The notes: generated by a model from the letters alone, not told the origin. DNA of 45,286 nucleotides from Paenibacillaceae bacterium (GCA_947460235.1 CANHGK010000018.1:1-45286); one strand, 5' to 3'. Numbered from the stretch's first letter, positions 8,751 to 17,888 are shown. Numbers and translations are program-made.

Positions 8751-8955
8751 GCAATTTTCTCAGCGATATCGAAGATGTAACATTTCCTCAGTCCCAACGA
8801 TGGATTGCATTTGCTTTTATCGCGTTAAAGGTTCGTGCATGGATCATTCGTCGTGCGTGTTATACTCGAAGTAGATTTCTATTCGCTCCGAAATCGATGT
8901 TTTTGGAATGTTCAAGAAGTATTTTATTTGGACTGACATCGTAACTCGTGTAAAA

Positions 8956-8983
8956 TAGACAAGATCAGATATGATGGTATAAT
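8956..8983 (+). promoter_or_regulatory. Probable sigma-A promoter of trpE(G)
   Basis: TAGACA (8956-8961) and a perfect TATAAT (8978-8983) are separated by 16 bases, with the start codon 32 bases downstream. The leader is too short for a T-box or a typical trp attenuator. Confidence 0.7.
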
Positions 8984-9015
8984 TTAATCAATATTTAGCG
9001 CATGGAGTGATCGAG

Positions 9016-11169
9016 ATGAGCAAAATCAATAGTTCAGATGAATTAAAATATAAAACGTCAACATCGATCGAAATTACTCGTACATCCAAAGCGATCAATG
9101 AATTAGAAGCAGTTGATGATTTGTTATCTCAATTGGATCATTACCGCGGTTTGCTTTTTTCGAGTAGTTATGAGTATCCGGGACGGTATACACGCTGGGA
9201 TATCGGATTTGTGAATCCTCCGCTTGAATTACGTTCGGTTGGTCGTGAATTTACGTTTACGGCGCTGAATGAGCGAGGCAAAGTGATTTTGGATATTTTG
9301 CAACGCAAACTAATTGTGGTTGAAGCGATCGAAGAGATGACGCGTGTTTCTGATGTTGCGATGAATGGTCGAATTCGTGAGCCGAAGCAACTGATTTTTG
9401 AGGAAGAACGCAGTAAACAATTTTCGATTTTCTCGTTGCTTCGTCAAATTATTGCTACTTTTAAGTCAGATCAAGATTCATTCATGGGTCTCTACGGCGC
9501 ATTCGGATATGATCTTGTGTTCCAGTTTGAACAGATGGCGTTGAAACATCCGAGATCTCCTGAACATGCTGAATTGGTGCTTTTCTTGCCGGACGAATTG
9601 ATCGTTATCGATCATCAAGCATACGGTGCATTTAGCTATGCTTACGAGTTCAGTGATGAACATGCTTCAACGGAAGGATTGCCGCGCACTGGTATTTACG
9701 TTCCTTTAATCACCGGTGAACCGGACGTAGGACATGCCTACCAAAAGGGGAAATACGCTGGTTTAGTAGAAGAGTCACTTAAGTCGTTTCGAGTAGGCGA
9801 TATGTTCGAAGTCGTGCCGACGCATTCTTTCTATAAGCCATGCCCGGATACACCGGTTGCGGTGTTTTCGAGACTCAAAAAAATCAATCCGAGTCCATAT
9901 GGATTCATTATCAATTTGGGCAACTCCGAATTCTTAGTGGGATCGTCACCAGAGATGTATGTACGTGTAGAGAATGGCCGAGTGGAAACGTGCCCGATTT
10001 CGGGGACGATCAAAAGAGGGAAAAATGCAATCGAAGATGCAAACCAAATTCGTTTGCTACTCAACTCATCGAAAGATGAAGCAGAATTAACGATGTGTAC
10101 TGACGTTGATCGCAACGATAAATCACGAATTTGTATTCCAGGATCGGTGCGTGTGATCGGTCGACGTCAACCGGAAATTTATTCACATTTAATTCATACG
10201 GTAGACCATGTAGAAGGTTTAATCGCGCCAGAATATGATGCGCTTGATGCATTCATTACGCATATGTGGGCGGTAACGATTACTGGGGCGCCGAAACGTG
10301 CGGCAATTCAATGGATCGAAAATCATGAAGACGAGCATCGCCAGTGGTACGGCGGCGCGGTTGGATATCTCGGGTTTAATGAGAATATCAACACGGGTTT
10401 GATTTTGCGTACAATTCATATGAAGAATCAAATGGCCAAAATCCAAGCCGGTGCAACATTGCTCTATGATTCGAATCCGGTTGACGAAGAAGAAGAGACA
10501 TTAACGAAAGCTGCTGCACTCGTTCAAGCCTTGGAAGGCAAAACGACCGCATTGCCTTCGTATGAAGCGACGAACGAAGCGAACTATTCCGATAAAAACA
10601 TTTTGCTGATCGACCATGAAGATTCATTTATTCATACGCTTGGCAACTACTTCAAACAAACGGGAGCTACGGTGAACACCGTACGCTCGACACATGTCAA
10701 AGAAGCATTGGAAGAGAAAACATATGATCTTGTCGTGTTATCACCTGGACCTGGCAATCCGACGCAATTTAATTTAAGTCGTTCGATTCAGCTTAGTTTA
10801 GCAAAACATATTCCGGTATTTGGCGTATGTCTTGGGTTGCAAGGGTTGATCGAATATTTTGGCGGCACGTTAGGCGTATTGCCGACGCCGCGTCACGGTC
10901 GTAAATATCCCGTGAATACTCAAGTGGAATCTGCATTGTTTAATGGATTTGAAACAAGTTCGATCCAAGTTGGTTTGTATCACTCCCTTTATGCAACGAG
11001 CGTACCTGATTGCCTAAACGTCACTGCGAGAACAGAAGACGGTGTCGTGATGGCGATTGAACATCAAGATTTACCCGTTTGGGCCGTACAATTCCACCCA
11101 GAATCAATTATGACGGCCGACCACAACAACGGACTGCGTATTATCAAGAATGTGTTATCGCGTGTATAA
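9016..11169 (+). CDS. trpE(G): Fused anthranilate synthase TrpE(G)
   Basis: 717 residues from the ATG at 9016 (GGAG eight bases upstream; GTG 9007 is possible). The first about 500 residues are the chorismate-binding synthase subunit, including [13 protein letters not shown] near the N-terminus and PISGTIKRG and [11 protein letters not shown] in the catalytic core. From about residue 525 follows a class I glutamine amidotransferase with [12 protein letters not shown], nucleophile Cys in GVCLGLQ (near residue 604) and His/Glu in QFHPESIM (near 693-695). The fused protein would make anthranilate from chorismate and glutamine, the first step of tryptophan synthesis. Fusions of this kind are best known from rhizobia, and PhzE has the same order. 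No other trp gene lies nearby. Confidence 0.93.
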   Translation: MSKINSSDELKYKTSTSIEITRTSKAINELEAVDDLLSQLDHYRGLLFSSSYEYPGRYTRWDIGFVNPPLELRSVGREFTFTALNERGKVILDILQRKLIVVEAIEEMTRVSDVAMNGRIREPKQLIFEEERSKQFSIFSLLRQIIATFKSDQDSFMGLYGAFGYDLVFQFEQMALKHPRSPEHAELVLFLPDELIVIDHQAYGAFSYAYEFSDEHASTEGLPRTGIYVPLITGEPDVGHAYQKGKYAGLVEESLKSFRVGDMFEVVPTHSFYKPCPDTPVAVFSRLKKINPSPYGFIINLGNSEFLVGSSPEMYVRVENGRVETCPISGTIKRGKNAIEDANQIRLLLNSSKDEAELTMCTDVDRNDKSRICIPGSVRVIGRRQPEIYSHLIHTVDHVEGLIAPEYDALDAFITHMWAVTITGAPKRAAIQWIENHEDEHRQWYGGAVGYLGFNENINTGLILRTIHMKNQMAKIQAGATLLYDSNPVDEEEETLTKAAALVQALEGKTTALPSYEATNEANYSDKNILLIDHEDSFIHTLGNYFKQTGATVNTVRSTHVKEALEEKTYDLVVLSPGPGNPTQFNLSRSIQLSLAKHIPVFGVCLGLQGLIEYFGGTLGVLPTPRHGRKYPVNTQVESALFNGFETSSIQVGLYHSLYATSVPDCLNVTARTEDGVVMAIEHQDLPVWAVQFHPESIMTADHNNGLRIIKNVLSRV

Positions 11170-11172
11170 ATT

Positions 11173-11207
11173 ACAAGTCCCATGCGAGTGGGACTTGTTT
11201 TCTTTTG
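11173..11207 (+). terminator. Rho-independent terminator after trpE(G)
   Basis: A perfect 10-bp stem acaagtccca (11173-11182) / tgggacttgt (11189-11198), loop tgcgag, then ttttctttt. Confidence 0.92.
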
Positions 11208-11243
11208 TCATATGATTTCAGTTCACGAATGGAGCTTACAGAC

Positions 11244-11588
11244 ATGTCAACATTACCCAATTGTCCAAAATGCAAATCAGAGTACACGTATGAAGATGGG
11301 AGTTTACTTATTTGTCCAGAATGCGCACATGAGTGGTCGTTAGATGCACAGGCGTCTGACGTGGAAGCGACGAAAGTATTCAAAGATTCGAACGGCAATG
11401 TTTTGTCAGATGGCGATACGGTGACGGTCATTAAAGATTTGAAAGTAAAGGGTAGTTCATCTGTCATCAAAATCGGTACACGTGTCAAAAACATCCGCTT
11501 AATTGACGATGGCGATCACGATATCGATTGCAAAATCGATGGATTTGGCGCGATGAAATTAAAATCGGAATTCGTGAAAAAGGTATAA
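11244..11588 (+). CDS. yjdM: YjdM/PhnA-like zinc-ribbon protein
   Basis: 114 residues from the ATG at 11244, nine bases after GGAG; the length is normal for the family. The N-terminal zinc ribbon has CPKC and CPEC pairs ([18 protein letters not shown], then [11 protein letters not shown]). The C-terminal domain has the VKDSNGN-like turn and [17 protein letters not shown] ending of the family. It was historically linked to alkylphosphonate use, but the role is unproven in most species. It lies just upstream of exonuclease III with a two-base gap, suggesting one transcript. Confidence 0.88.
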   Translation: MSTLPNCPKCKSEYTYEDGSLLICPECAHEWSLDAQASDVEATKVFKDSNGNVLSDGDTVTVIKDLKVKGSSSVIKIGTRVKNIRLIDDGDHDIDCKIDGFGAMKLKSEFVKKV

Positions 11589-11590
11589 CG

Positions 11591-12349
11591 ATGAAGTTGA
11601 TTACGTGGAATGTAAACGGCTTAAGATCATGCGTGGGTAAGGGTTTTATTGAGTATTTTGCAAAAATGGATGCAGACCTATTTAGCGTGCAAGAAATTAA
11701 ATTGCAGGCTGGTCAAATCGATTTGAACCTCGACGGCTATGAACAATATTGGAGTTACGCGCAGAAAAAAGGCTATTCTGGCACTGCGATATTCAGTAAA
11801 GTCGAGCCAATATCTGTTTCTGAAGGCATCGGCATTGAAAAATTTGATACTGAAGGCCGAACGCTAACGCTTGAATTCGCTTCTTTTTATCTCGTCAACG
11901 TGTACACGCCTAATTCGCAGCGCGATCTCGCGAGGCTTGATTTTCGAATCGAATGGGAACATGAATTTAGAGCCTACATTTTATCACTAGAGGCGAATAA
12001 GCCTGTGATCATTTGCGGTGACTTGAACGTTGCGCACCACGAAATTGATTTGAAAAATGCAAAGTCAAACTACGGAAATTCTGGTTTTACCGATGAAGAG
12101 CGCGGTGAAATGACGACATTGTTAGATTCGGGATTTGTGGATGCGTATAGACAGTTGTATCCGCATCGAACGGATGTGTATACGTGGTGGTCATTCATGG
12201 CCAAAGTACGGGAACGAAATATTGGCTGGCGGATTGACTATTTTCTCGTTTCGAAGCAACTCTCTGAACAAATTTGCGACGTGGAAATTCATGATCATGT
12301 ATTTGGGAGTGATCATTGTCCGGTGATGTTGGAGATTGCGTTATCATGA
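11591..12349 (+). CDS. exoA: Exodeoxyribonuclease III (ExoA/Xth)
   Basis: 252 residues from the ATG at 11591, preceded by AAAAGG. It is an AP endonuclease of the exonuclease III family, with MKLITWNVNGLRS at the start, the metal-binding Glu in SVQEIKLQ, GDLNVAH, DYFLVS and the terminal GSDHCPV with the catalytic Asp/His. It cleaves DNA at abasic sites during base excision repair. The AlkC-like alkylation repair gene at 28748 is not part of this unit. Confidence 0.94.
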   Translation: MKLITWNVNGLRSCVGKGFIEYFAKMDADLFSVQEIKLQAGQIDLNLDGYEQYWSYAQKKGYSGTAIFSKVEPISVSEGIGIEKFDTEGRTLTLEFASFYLVNVYTPNSQRDLARLDFRIEWEHEFRAYILSLEANKPVIICGDLNVAHHEIDLKNAKSNYGNSGFTDEERGEMTTLLDSGFVDAYRQLYPHRTDVYTWWSFMAKVRERNIGWRIDYFLVSKQLSEQICDVEIHDHVFGSDHCPVMLEIALS

Positions 12350-12509
12350 TTGATTTTTGCGGAAGATTGTTTTATAATCAAAAAAATTATGCACCGAGTG
12401 ATCTGTAGAAGGAATTCAATGGAACGTTTCACGTTTAGCATTTGGCAACCGCTTGGGGGTCAAATGAAGAAGGTTGATGCGACAATTGCGAGTTCGGTTT
12501 ACAATAGAT

Positions 12510-12560
12510 CGGTATATACGTGTTTGGCGTTTGTGCCGGATACGTGTATACCGTTTTTTG
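12510..12560 (+). terminator. Rho-independent terminator after exoA
   Basis: A 14-bp stem (12510-12523 with 12540-12553, two G-T pairs) encloses a loop with its own small ggc/gcc pairing and is followed by TTTTTT. It occupies the end of the otherwise empty 12350-12577 interval. Confidence 0.82.
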
Positions 12561-12577
12561 CATTTTGGGGGTGAAGT

Positions 12578-12943
12578 ATGGAGCGGGAACTTTCTAAAGG
12601 TGAGATGGAGAATCAGTTAAGTAAAGCGCTGACGCAGTGGGAAAAAGAGTACTTAGGCCGCGGTTCGGTGTTAGTGAAAGCTGATATTTTGCGGAATATG
12701 GTGATCGTTGCAATGAAAGGTGTATTGACGCCGGCGGAACAATCATTGGCCAAAACACGCGAAGGGTTGTTATCGATTAAGAAAATACGTGCGGATCTCG
12801 TGGAATCTGGAAGAGAACATCTTGGGGATGTCGTTGGCCAAATTACTGGCGTGCCGGTGATTAGTTTTTTTACGGATATTAGTACAAAAACAGGCGAGCG
12901 AATTATGGTATTCCAACTTGCGGAATCATTGGAAAAGAAATAA
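12578..12943 (+). CDS. DUF2294 family protein
   Basis: 121 residues, with the ATG at 12578 preceded by GGGGGTGAAGT. It matches the DUF2294 pattern: an N-terminal helix (EMENQLSKALTQWEKEYLGRG), a beta strand region (VLVKADILRNMVIVAMKGVLTPAE), a helix with arginines, and GVPVISFFTDISTKTGERIMVFQL at the end (motif near residues 91-113). Members are about 115-125 residues and have no established role. It lies directly upstream of an SbtA-like permease gene with a terminator-like hairpin between them. Confidence 0.82.
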   Translation: MERELSKGEMENQLSKALTQWEKEYLGRGSVLVKADILRNMVIVAMKGVLTPAEQSLAKTREGLLSIKKIRADLVESGREHLGDVVGQITGVPVISFFTDISTKTGERIMVFQLAESLEKK

Positions 12944-12991
12944 GAAAATCAAATCGGTAGATGTTCAAAAGACAAGTTGTCCGTTGAAGAT

Positions 12992-13038
12992 AAACCGGAA
13001 ATGATCTGGCCAAACTGCCGGATTGTTTCCGGTTTTTT
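12992..13038 (+). terminator. Terminator or attenuator between the DUF2294 and SbtA-like genes
   Basis: A perfect 10-bp stem aaaccggaaa (12992-13001) / tttccggttt (13026-13035) with a 24-base loop is followed by TTTTTT. It ends 29 bases before the permease start, so it could terminate the DUF2294 transcript or act as an attenuator in a shared transcript. Confidence 0.8.
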
Positions 13039-13066
13039 ATTTGGAAATTTAGAAGGAGTGGTCGTA

Positions 13067-14044
13067 ATGTTGGAGATGGTTACGGGTAATGTGTTGACGC
13101 CGGCGGTACTATTTTTTGTGATTGGGTTGTTTGCGGCGGTCGTGAAATCGGATTTGAAGTTTCCAAGTGGTTTAAGCGATGCGCTAAGTATTTACTTGCT
13201 AATTTCGATTGGATTAAAAGGTGGAATAGAATTGTCAGAACATCCCGCGGGTGAAATTTTGAAACCTGTCGCGGGGGCGCTCTTTCTTGGTATTGCGATT
13301 CCAATCATTGTATTGTTTATAGGACTTCGAATTGGATTCGATTTGAAAAATGCGGTTGGACTTGCCGCGTGTTATGGATCGGTTAGTATCGTGACGTATG
13401 GCGCGGCGGTGTCCTTTTTGGAAGCGTCAGCGATTTCGTTTGAGTCGTTTATGGGTGCGTTGGTGGTAATTATGGAAGGTCCTGCGATACTGGTGGCGAT
13501 TCTCTTGATGCGCATGATCGAACGGAAACAGGGGAATGGTTCAGCAGCTAGAAATCAAATGGGTGCGGTTATTAGAGAAAGTTTGTTCGGAAAAAGCATA
13601 CTATTATTGGTAGGCAGCTTGGTCATTGGATGGATTTGTGGACATGAAAAATTACCTGTGATTAAGCCTTTATTTATCGACTTATATAGCGGTGTGTTAA
13701 TTTTATTCTTACTTAGTATGGGGTTACAGGCCGGTCAACATCTTGGTGTGCTGAGAACATACGGACTTAAATTACTTGTTGCTGGGATCGGTTTTCCGTT
13801 ATTATTTGGCACGCTTGGTGTGTTGGTCGGTTCGATTTGTGAGTTGTCGGTGGGAGGGATTACACTGCTCGGTGTGCTCGCAGGAAGTGCATCTTATATT
13901 GCCGCACCAGCTGCACTGCGTGCATCAGTCCCCGAAGCGAATCCGTCGATTTACTTAGGGCTCGCGCTAGGCATAACGTTTCCGTTTAATTTGATGTTCG
14001 GAATTCCTATTTATTATCATGTTGCGCAATTTATGATCGGCTAA
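13067..14044 (+). CDS. SbtA-like sodium-dependent bicarbonate transport family permease
   Basis: 325 residues from the ATG at 13067, eight bases after AGAAGGAG. About ten hydrophobic segments arranged as two halves fit the SbtA/DUF897 fold (for example KFPSGLSDALSIYLLISIGL and LSMGLQAGQHLG). Cyanobacterial SbtA is a high-affinity Na+/bicarbonate symporter; in heterotrophic Bacillales the substrate is not established. Its TAA stop shares bases with the stop of the convergent moaA gene, leaving no room for a terminator. Confidence 0.85.
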   Translation: MLEMVTGNVLTPAVLFFVIGLFAAVVKSDLKFPSGLSDALSIYLLISIGLKGGIELSEHPAGEILKPVAGALFLGIAIPIIVLFIGLRIGFDLKNAVGLAACYGSVSIVTYGAAVSFLEASAISFESFMGALVVIMEGPAILVAILLMRMIERKQGNGSAARNQMGAVIRESLFGKSILLLVGSLVIGWICGHEKLPVIKPLFIDLYSGVLILFLLSMGLQAGQHLGVLRTYGLKLLVAGIGFPLLFGTLGVLVGSICELSVGGITLLGVLAGSASYIAAPAALRASVPEANPSIYLGLALGITFPFNLMFGIPIYYHVAQFMIG

Positions 14045-15048
14045 CCACCGATTTGAGACATGCGGCGAACGGTTGGTGTATGCGACAGTTGTTCTTTGAC
14101 AAGTTCTAGCGCCATCTCATGGTTTAGTGGTTTTCGGTCGAGCGCACGGTCAAAAAGATTGGAGATCGCTTCGTCGTTGCCAATATGTTTGCGAACATTA
14201 AACTCATCTGACCAAAACAGACACGCTTTAATGTTTCCATCCGCAAGTAGTCGTAGCCGATTGCATGATTCGCAGAAATGATCACTGATTGGATGAATCA
14301 GTCCGAATGTACCTGCAAATGATTCAATCTGATAATTTTCGGATGGACCATTACCCTTGATTGCACCAGAGCGGATGTAATTCCAACCATGTTGGTTGCA
14401 AACATCGAGTACCGTTGATAGCGGAAGATATCGATTTCGCCATGTGTCATCTGCATGTCCAATCGGCATGTATTCGATAAATCGAACGGTAATCGGTAAA
14501 TCCTTTGTTAACCTTAGAAAATCGACAATCTCGTCATCGTTCATGCCTTTAATGAGTACAACATTTAACTTGATCGGCTGAAACCCAACTTCGATACTTG
14601 CGCGAAGTGCTTCAAGAACCGCGTTAACGTCACCGCCGCGCGTAATTTGTTTGAAACGGTCTGCGCGGAGTGAGTCCAGACTAATGTTGACGCGGGTGAT
14701 CCCTGCACGTTTCAATTCGCGCGCATGTTTGGCAAGAAAAATTCCGTTTGTAGACAACGCAATATCTTCAATACCTTTAATGTTTGAAAGCGTGCTGATC
14801 AGTTCGGTGAGGTTTGGACGGACTAATGGTTCACCACCAGTGATTCGAAGATTGGTGACTCCGCGAGCAGCAAGTACACGCACGACTTGTGTAATTTCAT
14901 CGTTTGAAAGTAATTGATCATGCGGAGTAAATGGCACGCCGTCCTCTGGCATACAATAGACACATTTCAAATTGCAATGATCCGTAACGGAAATGCGTAA
15001 ATAATGATGCAGTCGATTATGTTTGTCGAGTAAAGGGTTTGCAATCAT
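14041..15048 (-). CDS. moaA: GTP 3',8-cyclase MoaA
   Basis: 335 residues from the ATG at 15048, eight bases after GGAGGTGT; an upstream in-frame ATG at 15081 has no such site. This radical-SAM enzyme performs the first step of molybdenum cofactor synthesis. Visible features are the SAM cluster Cys25/29/32 in HCNLKCVYCMP, the GGEP motif (ITGGEPLVRP), the C-terminal cluster CESCNRLRLLADGNIKAC, and a terminal Gly-Gly needed for activity in the family. It is divergent from the moeA-mobB/moaE-moaD operon and convergent with the SbtA-like gene. Confidence 0.96.
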   Translation of the reverse strand: MIANPLLDKHNRLHHYLRISVTDHCNLKCVYCMPEDGVPFTPHDQLLSNDEITQVVRVLAARGVTNLRITGGEPLVRPNLTELISTLSNIKGIEDIALSTNGIFLAKHARELKRAGITRVNISLDSLRADRFKQITRGGDVNAVLEALRASIEVGFQPIKLNVVLIKGMNDDEIVDFLRLTKDLPITVRFIEYMPIGHADDTWRNRYLPLSTVLDVCNQHGWNYIRSGAIKGNGPSENYQIESFAGTFGLIHPISDHFCESCNRLRLLADGNIKACLFWSDEFNVRKHIGNDEAISNLFDRALDRKPLNHEMALELVKEQLSHTPTVRRMSQIGG

Positions 15049-15187
15049 GTCTGTACACACCTCCGAAATTGTAAAATTCATTTTATATCAGCTATCATAT
15101 AACTAACAATTTGGTTCTGCAAATGAAGTGAAATACAAATGCGGTATCGAATAGAACATTACTTTTGTGAGTGGAGTTGCATCGGAA

Positions 15188-16450
15188 ATGAGACGAGAAC
15201 TTACGGATCCAACCTTTCATCGGAAACCGTTGCCAGCGATGGAAGCGCAGGCGTTGATTTTATCGCATCTTATCAAAATGAAATGTGAATCGGTTCCGTT
15301 AGATCAAGCGGTTGGCAGATATTTGGCAGAAGATCTCCTTGCGCCTCATGATTTGCCTCACTTTGCCCGTTCGGGAATGGATGGTTATGCCGTTCGTTCG
15401 GCAGATTTGGCAGGTGCACGGACGGGAATGCCTATTGAATTTGAAGTGATCGAAGATATTCCATGTGGCGCAGTTCCGCAAAAGAAAATAGGCTCGGGTC
15501 AAACGGCTCGGATTATGACGGGAGCAATGTTGCCGGAATGTGCAGACACGGTCGTGATGTTGGAGATGGTCGAAGTTGTTGGCGATCGGATTCGCATCAT
15601 TCGAGAGTTGCCGCTCGGTAGAAATGTAACGGAGCCCGGATTTGAAGTTCGAACTGAAGAAAAGTTGTTGAATCAAGGGACCCGAATCGGTCCAGGGGAA
15701 ATTGCATTGCTTGCGACATTTGGGTTTGCGATCGTCCCTGTTTTTACTCGTCCAGTAGTCGCTGTCATCTCAACGGGAGATGAATTGCTGGAAGTCGATG
15801 CTCATTTGGTACCAGGGAAAATTCGTAATAGCAATCGTGCCATGTTGCAAGCACAAATTGAACTTGCAGGTGCAACAGCACTCATGATGGAGCCGGTTGG
15901 CGATATACTCTCCTCATTGGTAAGTGCGATTGATGATGCATTTTTGAAAGCTGATGTCGTGATTACGACAGGTGGTGTTTCAGTTGGCGATCGAGATGTA
16001 TTGGTGGATTGGTTTGGGCAATGGGACGGAAAGATGCTGTTTAACAAACTCAAAATGCGACCAGGCAGTCCAACAACGGTCGGCGTAAAAAATCATCAAA
16101 TGCTATTTGCACTTTCCGGAAATCCAGGCGCCTGTTTTGTTGGATTTGAATTATTCGTATCGCCAGCGTTGCGTGCAATGATGGGTGCGGTGGATCGAAG
16201 ATTTGAAGATATGGAAGCAGTTTTGACGGAATCTTTTGATAAGCCCAATGCATTTGAGCGGTATGTTCGCGGATGTGTTTCATGGAACGCTGGTCGTCTT
16301 GAAGCGCGGTTAGCGGGCGTTGAACAGTCCTCCATTGTGCGGACAATTGCTCAGGCAAATGCTTTACTTGTGATTCCCGCTGGAGTTGGGTTGCAGGCAG
16401 GGCAATCCATTCGGTTCATACCGCTGCGTGATTGGAAGGGGTGGGCATAA
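15188..16450 (+). CDS. moeA: Molybdopterin molybdenumtransferase MoeA
   Basis: 420 residues from the ATG at 15188, or 427 from a GTG at 15167; the GGAG at 15171 is 13 bases from the ATG, so the start is uncertain. MoeA inserts molybdate into adenylylated molybdopterin. Features are the N-terminal FARSGMDGYAVR signature, ARIMTGAMLPECADTVVMLE, the MoCF-binding domain with STGDEL and TTGGVSVGDRD, and KMRPGSPTTVG plus ALSGNPGACFVGFELF. The C-terminal domain IV is complete. It is the first gene of a tight operon; its stop overlaps the next start as TAATG. Confidence 0.95.
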   Translation: MRRELTDPTFHRKPLPAMEAQALILSHLIKMKCESVPLDQAVGRYLAEDLLAPHDLPHFARSGMDGYAVRSADLAGARTGMPIEFEVIEDIPCGAVPQKKIGSGQTARIMTGAMLPECADTVVMLEMVEVVGDRIRIIRELPLGRNVTEPGFEVRTEEKLLNQGTRIGPGEIALLATFGFAIVPVFTRPVVAVISTGDELLEVDAHLVPGKIRNSNRAMLQAQIELAGATALMMEPVGDILSSLVSAIDDAFLKADVVITTGGVSVGDRDVLVDWFGQWDGKMLFNKLKMRPGSPTTVGVKNHQMLFALSGNPGACFVGFELFVSPALRAMMGAVDRRFEDMEAVLTESFDKPNAFERYVRGCVSWNAGRLEARLAGVEQSSIVRTIAQANALLVIPAGVGLQAGQSIRFIPLRDWKGWA

Positions 16451-17400
16451 TGCGCGTTCCGGTTTTGCAGATTGTTGGTTATAAAAACAGTGGGAAGACG
16501 ACGTTCATTTGTTCATTAATCGAACGATTCGTCGCGAAGTCATTGAGGGTAGCGGTCGTGAAACATGATGCACATGGTTTTAAGGTCGATCAGCCGAATA
16601 CGGATTCATGGAAACACCGTGACGCTGGGGCGGCCGTGACCTTGGTCACCGCTGAAGAAGCAACTGCTCACATGATAGACCAAGCGAATTCCCTGGATGA
16701 AAGTATTGCGAAAATTTCTGATGTGGACGTCATTCTTGTTGAAGGTTTCAAAGATGCGGATTATCCGAAAATCGTGTGCACGAAAAAAGAAGAAGCACTT
16801 GATTTAGATTCGCTCAAACAGGTAATCGGAATTATTGAATTTGATGCTGGTATACATGGTTACCATGACATCTTGCGATTGGTTTCGGAGGAATGGTTTA
16901 CGCGTGAGCAATTAATGATCAAAGAACAATCACGATTTGCTATTTCAAAACGACCGTTAGAACCACGTTCCATCCAAGCGGTTGTTGAACATGAAGGTGC
17001 GGGTGCGGTCGTATTGTTTTGTGGTACGGTACGCGAATGGACCAAAGGCAAACGAACGTTGCGTCTATTTTATGAGGCATATCCTGAAATGGCGATCCGG
17101 CAGTTACATGTCATCGCGGCTGAAATCGGGGAGCGCTGGAACGATGTTCGTATCGCTATTCATCATCGGGTAGGTAGGTTGGAAATTGGTGAACTTGCTG
17201 TTGTTATTGCAACCTCTTCACCACATCGCAAAGCTGCGTACGAGGCGAATGAATATGCAATCGAACGCATGAAACAAATCGTGCCCATCTGGAAAAAAGA
17301 ATATTGGGAAGACGGCGAAGTATGGGTTGGGGATCAATTGGGACGGAGCGCATACCCGGATGGTCAACCGAATGTCGGCGTGATAGGTGAAAAGAAATGA
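16450..17400 (+). CDS. MobB-MoaE fusion protein
   Basis: 316 residues starting within the moeA stop codon. Residues about 1-150 are MobB, a GTP-binding protein with P-loop GYKNSGKTT near residue 10 and the KHDAHGF and DSWKHRDAGA motifs. Residues about 175-316 are MoaE, the large subunit of molybdopterin synthase, with FCGTVREW, HRVGRLEIGE and the catalytic lysine region MKQIVPIWKKEYWEDG. MoaE with MoaD converts precursor Z to molybdopterin; MobB helps late cofactor maturation. Fusions of the two occur in some other bacteria. The next gene, moaD, overlaps by four bases. Confidence 0.93.
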   Translation: MRVPVLQIVGYKNSGKTTFICSLIERFVAKSLRVAVVKHDAHGFKVDQPNTDSWKHRDAGAAVTLVTAEEATAHMIDQANSLDESIAKISDVDVILVEGFKDADYPKIVCTKKEEALDLDSLKQVIGIIEFDAGIHGYHDILRLVSEEWFTREQLMIKEQSRFAISKRPLEPRSIQAVVEHEGAGAVVLFCGTVREWTKGKRTLRLFYEAYPEMAIRQLHVIAAEIGERWNDVRIAIHHRVGRLEIGELAVVIATSSPHRKAAYEANEYAIERMKQIVPIWKKEYWEDGEVWVGDQLGRSAYPDGQPNVGVIGEKK

Positions 17401-17630
17401 TTCGAATTATTTTATTTGCTGGATTACGTGACCGGATTGGACGAGCAGAGCTTGAGGCGCCATTCCAATCGATCGATATTAGTAGCTTGTTAACGTGGGT
17501 TGAATCACAATATCCGGCAGTTACGTTTGATCATGTGATGGTTGCGATTAACGAGCAATGGTCAAACAAACAAAGTGTAGCAAAACAAGGGGATACCGTG
17601 GCCCTTTTACCTCCCGTTAGCGGTGGATAG
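17397..17630 (+). CDS. moaD: Molybdopterin synthase sulfur carrier subunit MoaD
   Basis: 77 residues with the ubiquitin-like MoaD fold: IRIILFAGLRDRIG at the start, a DTVALLPPVSGG ending, and the terminal Gly-Gly that is thiocarboxylated to donate sulfur. The ATG overlaps the TGA of the fused mobB-moaE gene (ATGA), so translation is probably coupled with its MoaE partner. A long hairpin downstream ends the operon. Confidence 0.95.
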   Translation: MIRIILFAGLRDRIGRAELEAPFQSIDISSLLTWVESQYPAVTFDHVMVAINEQWSNKQSVAKQGDTVALLPPVSGG

Positions 17631-17687
17631 TATATTTGAAAACTGAAAACGCAAACAATCCGAACAATAGGATTCGGTATAATACCT

Positions 17688-17738
17688 AAATAAACGAACA
17701 TTAACTCTAAAACAACGAGTTAACGTTCGTTTATTTTT
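17688..17738. terminator. Long terminator hairpin after moaD
   Basis: A 20-base arm (17688-17707) pairs with 17717-17736 with one mismatch and a nine-base loop. The flanks are AT-rich, so it may work in both directions. It separates the Mo-cofactor operon from the nitrite/nitrate operon. Confidence 0.82.
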
Positions 17739-17790
17739 AGTTTATGTTAAAAATAATCACATAACGACTGAGAATAACTATTTTAATCCC

Positions 17791-17854
17791 GAAGTTGTTG
17801 ATAAGATAACTTCAGAGATAAGTTAACGAAAGTTTTAATAACTTGCTTTGTTAT
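17791..17854 (+). promoter_or_regulatory. Candidate structured leader of the nitrate assimilation operon
   Basis: GAAGTTGTT (17791-17799) can pair with GATAACTTC (17805-17813), and TAACTT (17807-17812) can instead pair with AAGTTA (17820-17825), so two hairpins exclude each other. A third small hairpin is ATAAC/GTTAT (17838-17854). The 250-base gap before nirB is long for this compact region. Leader-based control by an ANTAR-type regulator is known for nitrate operons in other bacteria; here it is only an inference. Confidence 0.3.
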
Positions 17855-17888
17855 ATAAACTAACGAACGAACAAGGGGGTGGCAGTGG

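Noticed and set aside
8683-8874. 63-codon plus-strand frame after the small gene
   Set aside because: It runs straight through a perfect 11-bp terminator and has no ribosome binding site.
8875-9015. T-box or trp attenuator before trpE(G)
   Set aside because: The promoter lies only 32 bases before the start codon, leaving no room for such a leader.
12350-12574. 74-codon frame after exoA
   Set aside because: Starts without a ribosome binding site, has an unusual composition, and its end coincides with the exoA terminator.
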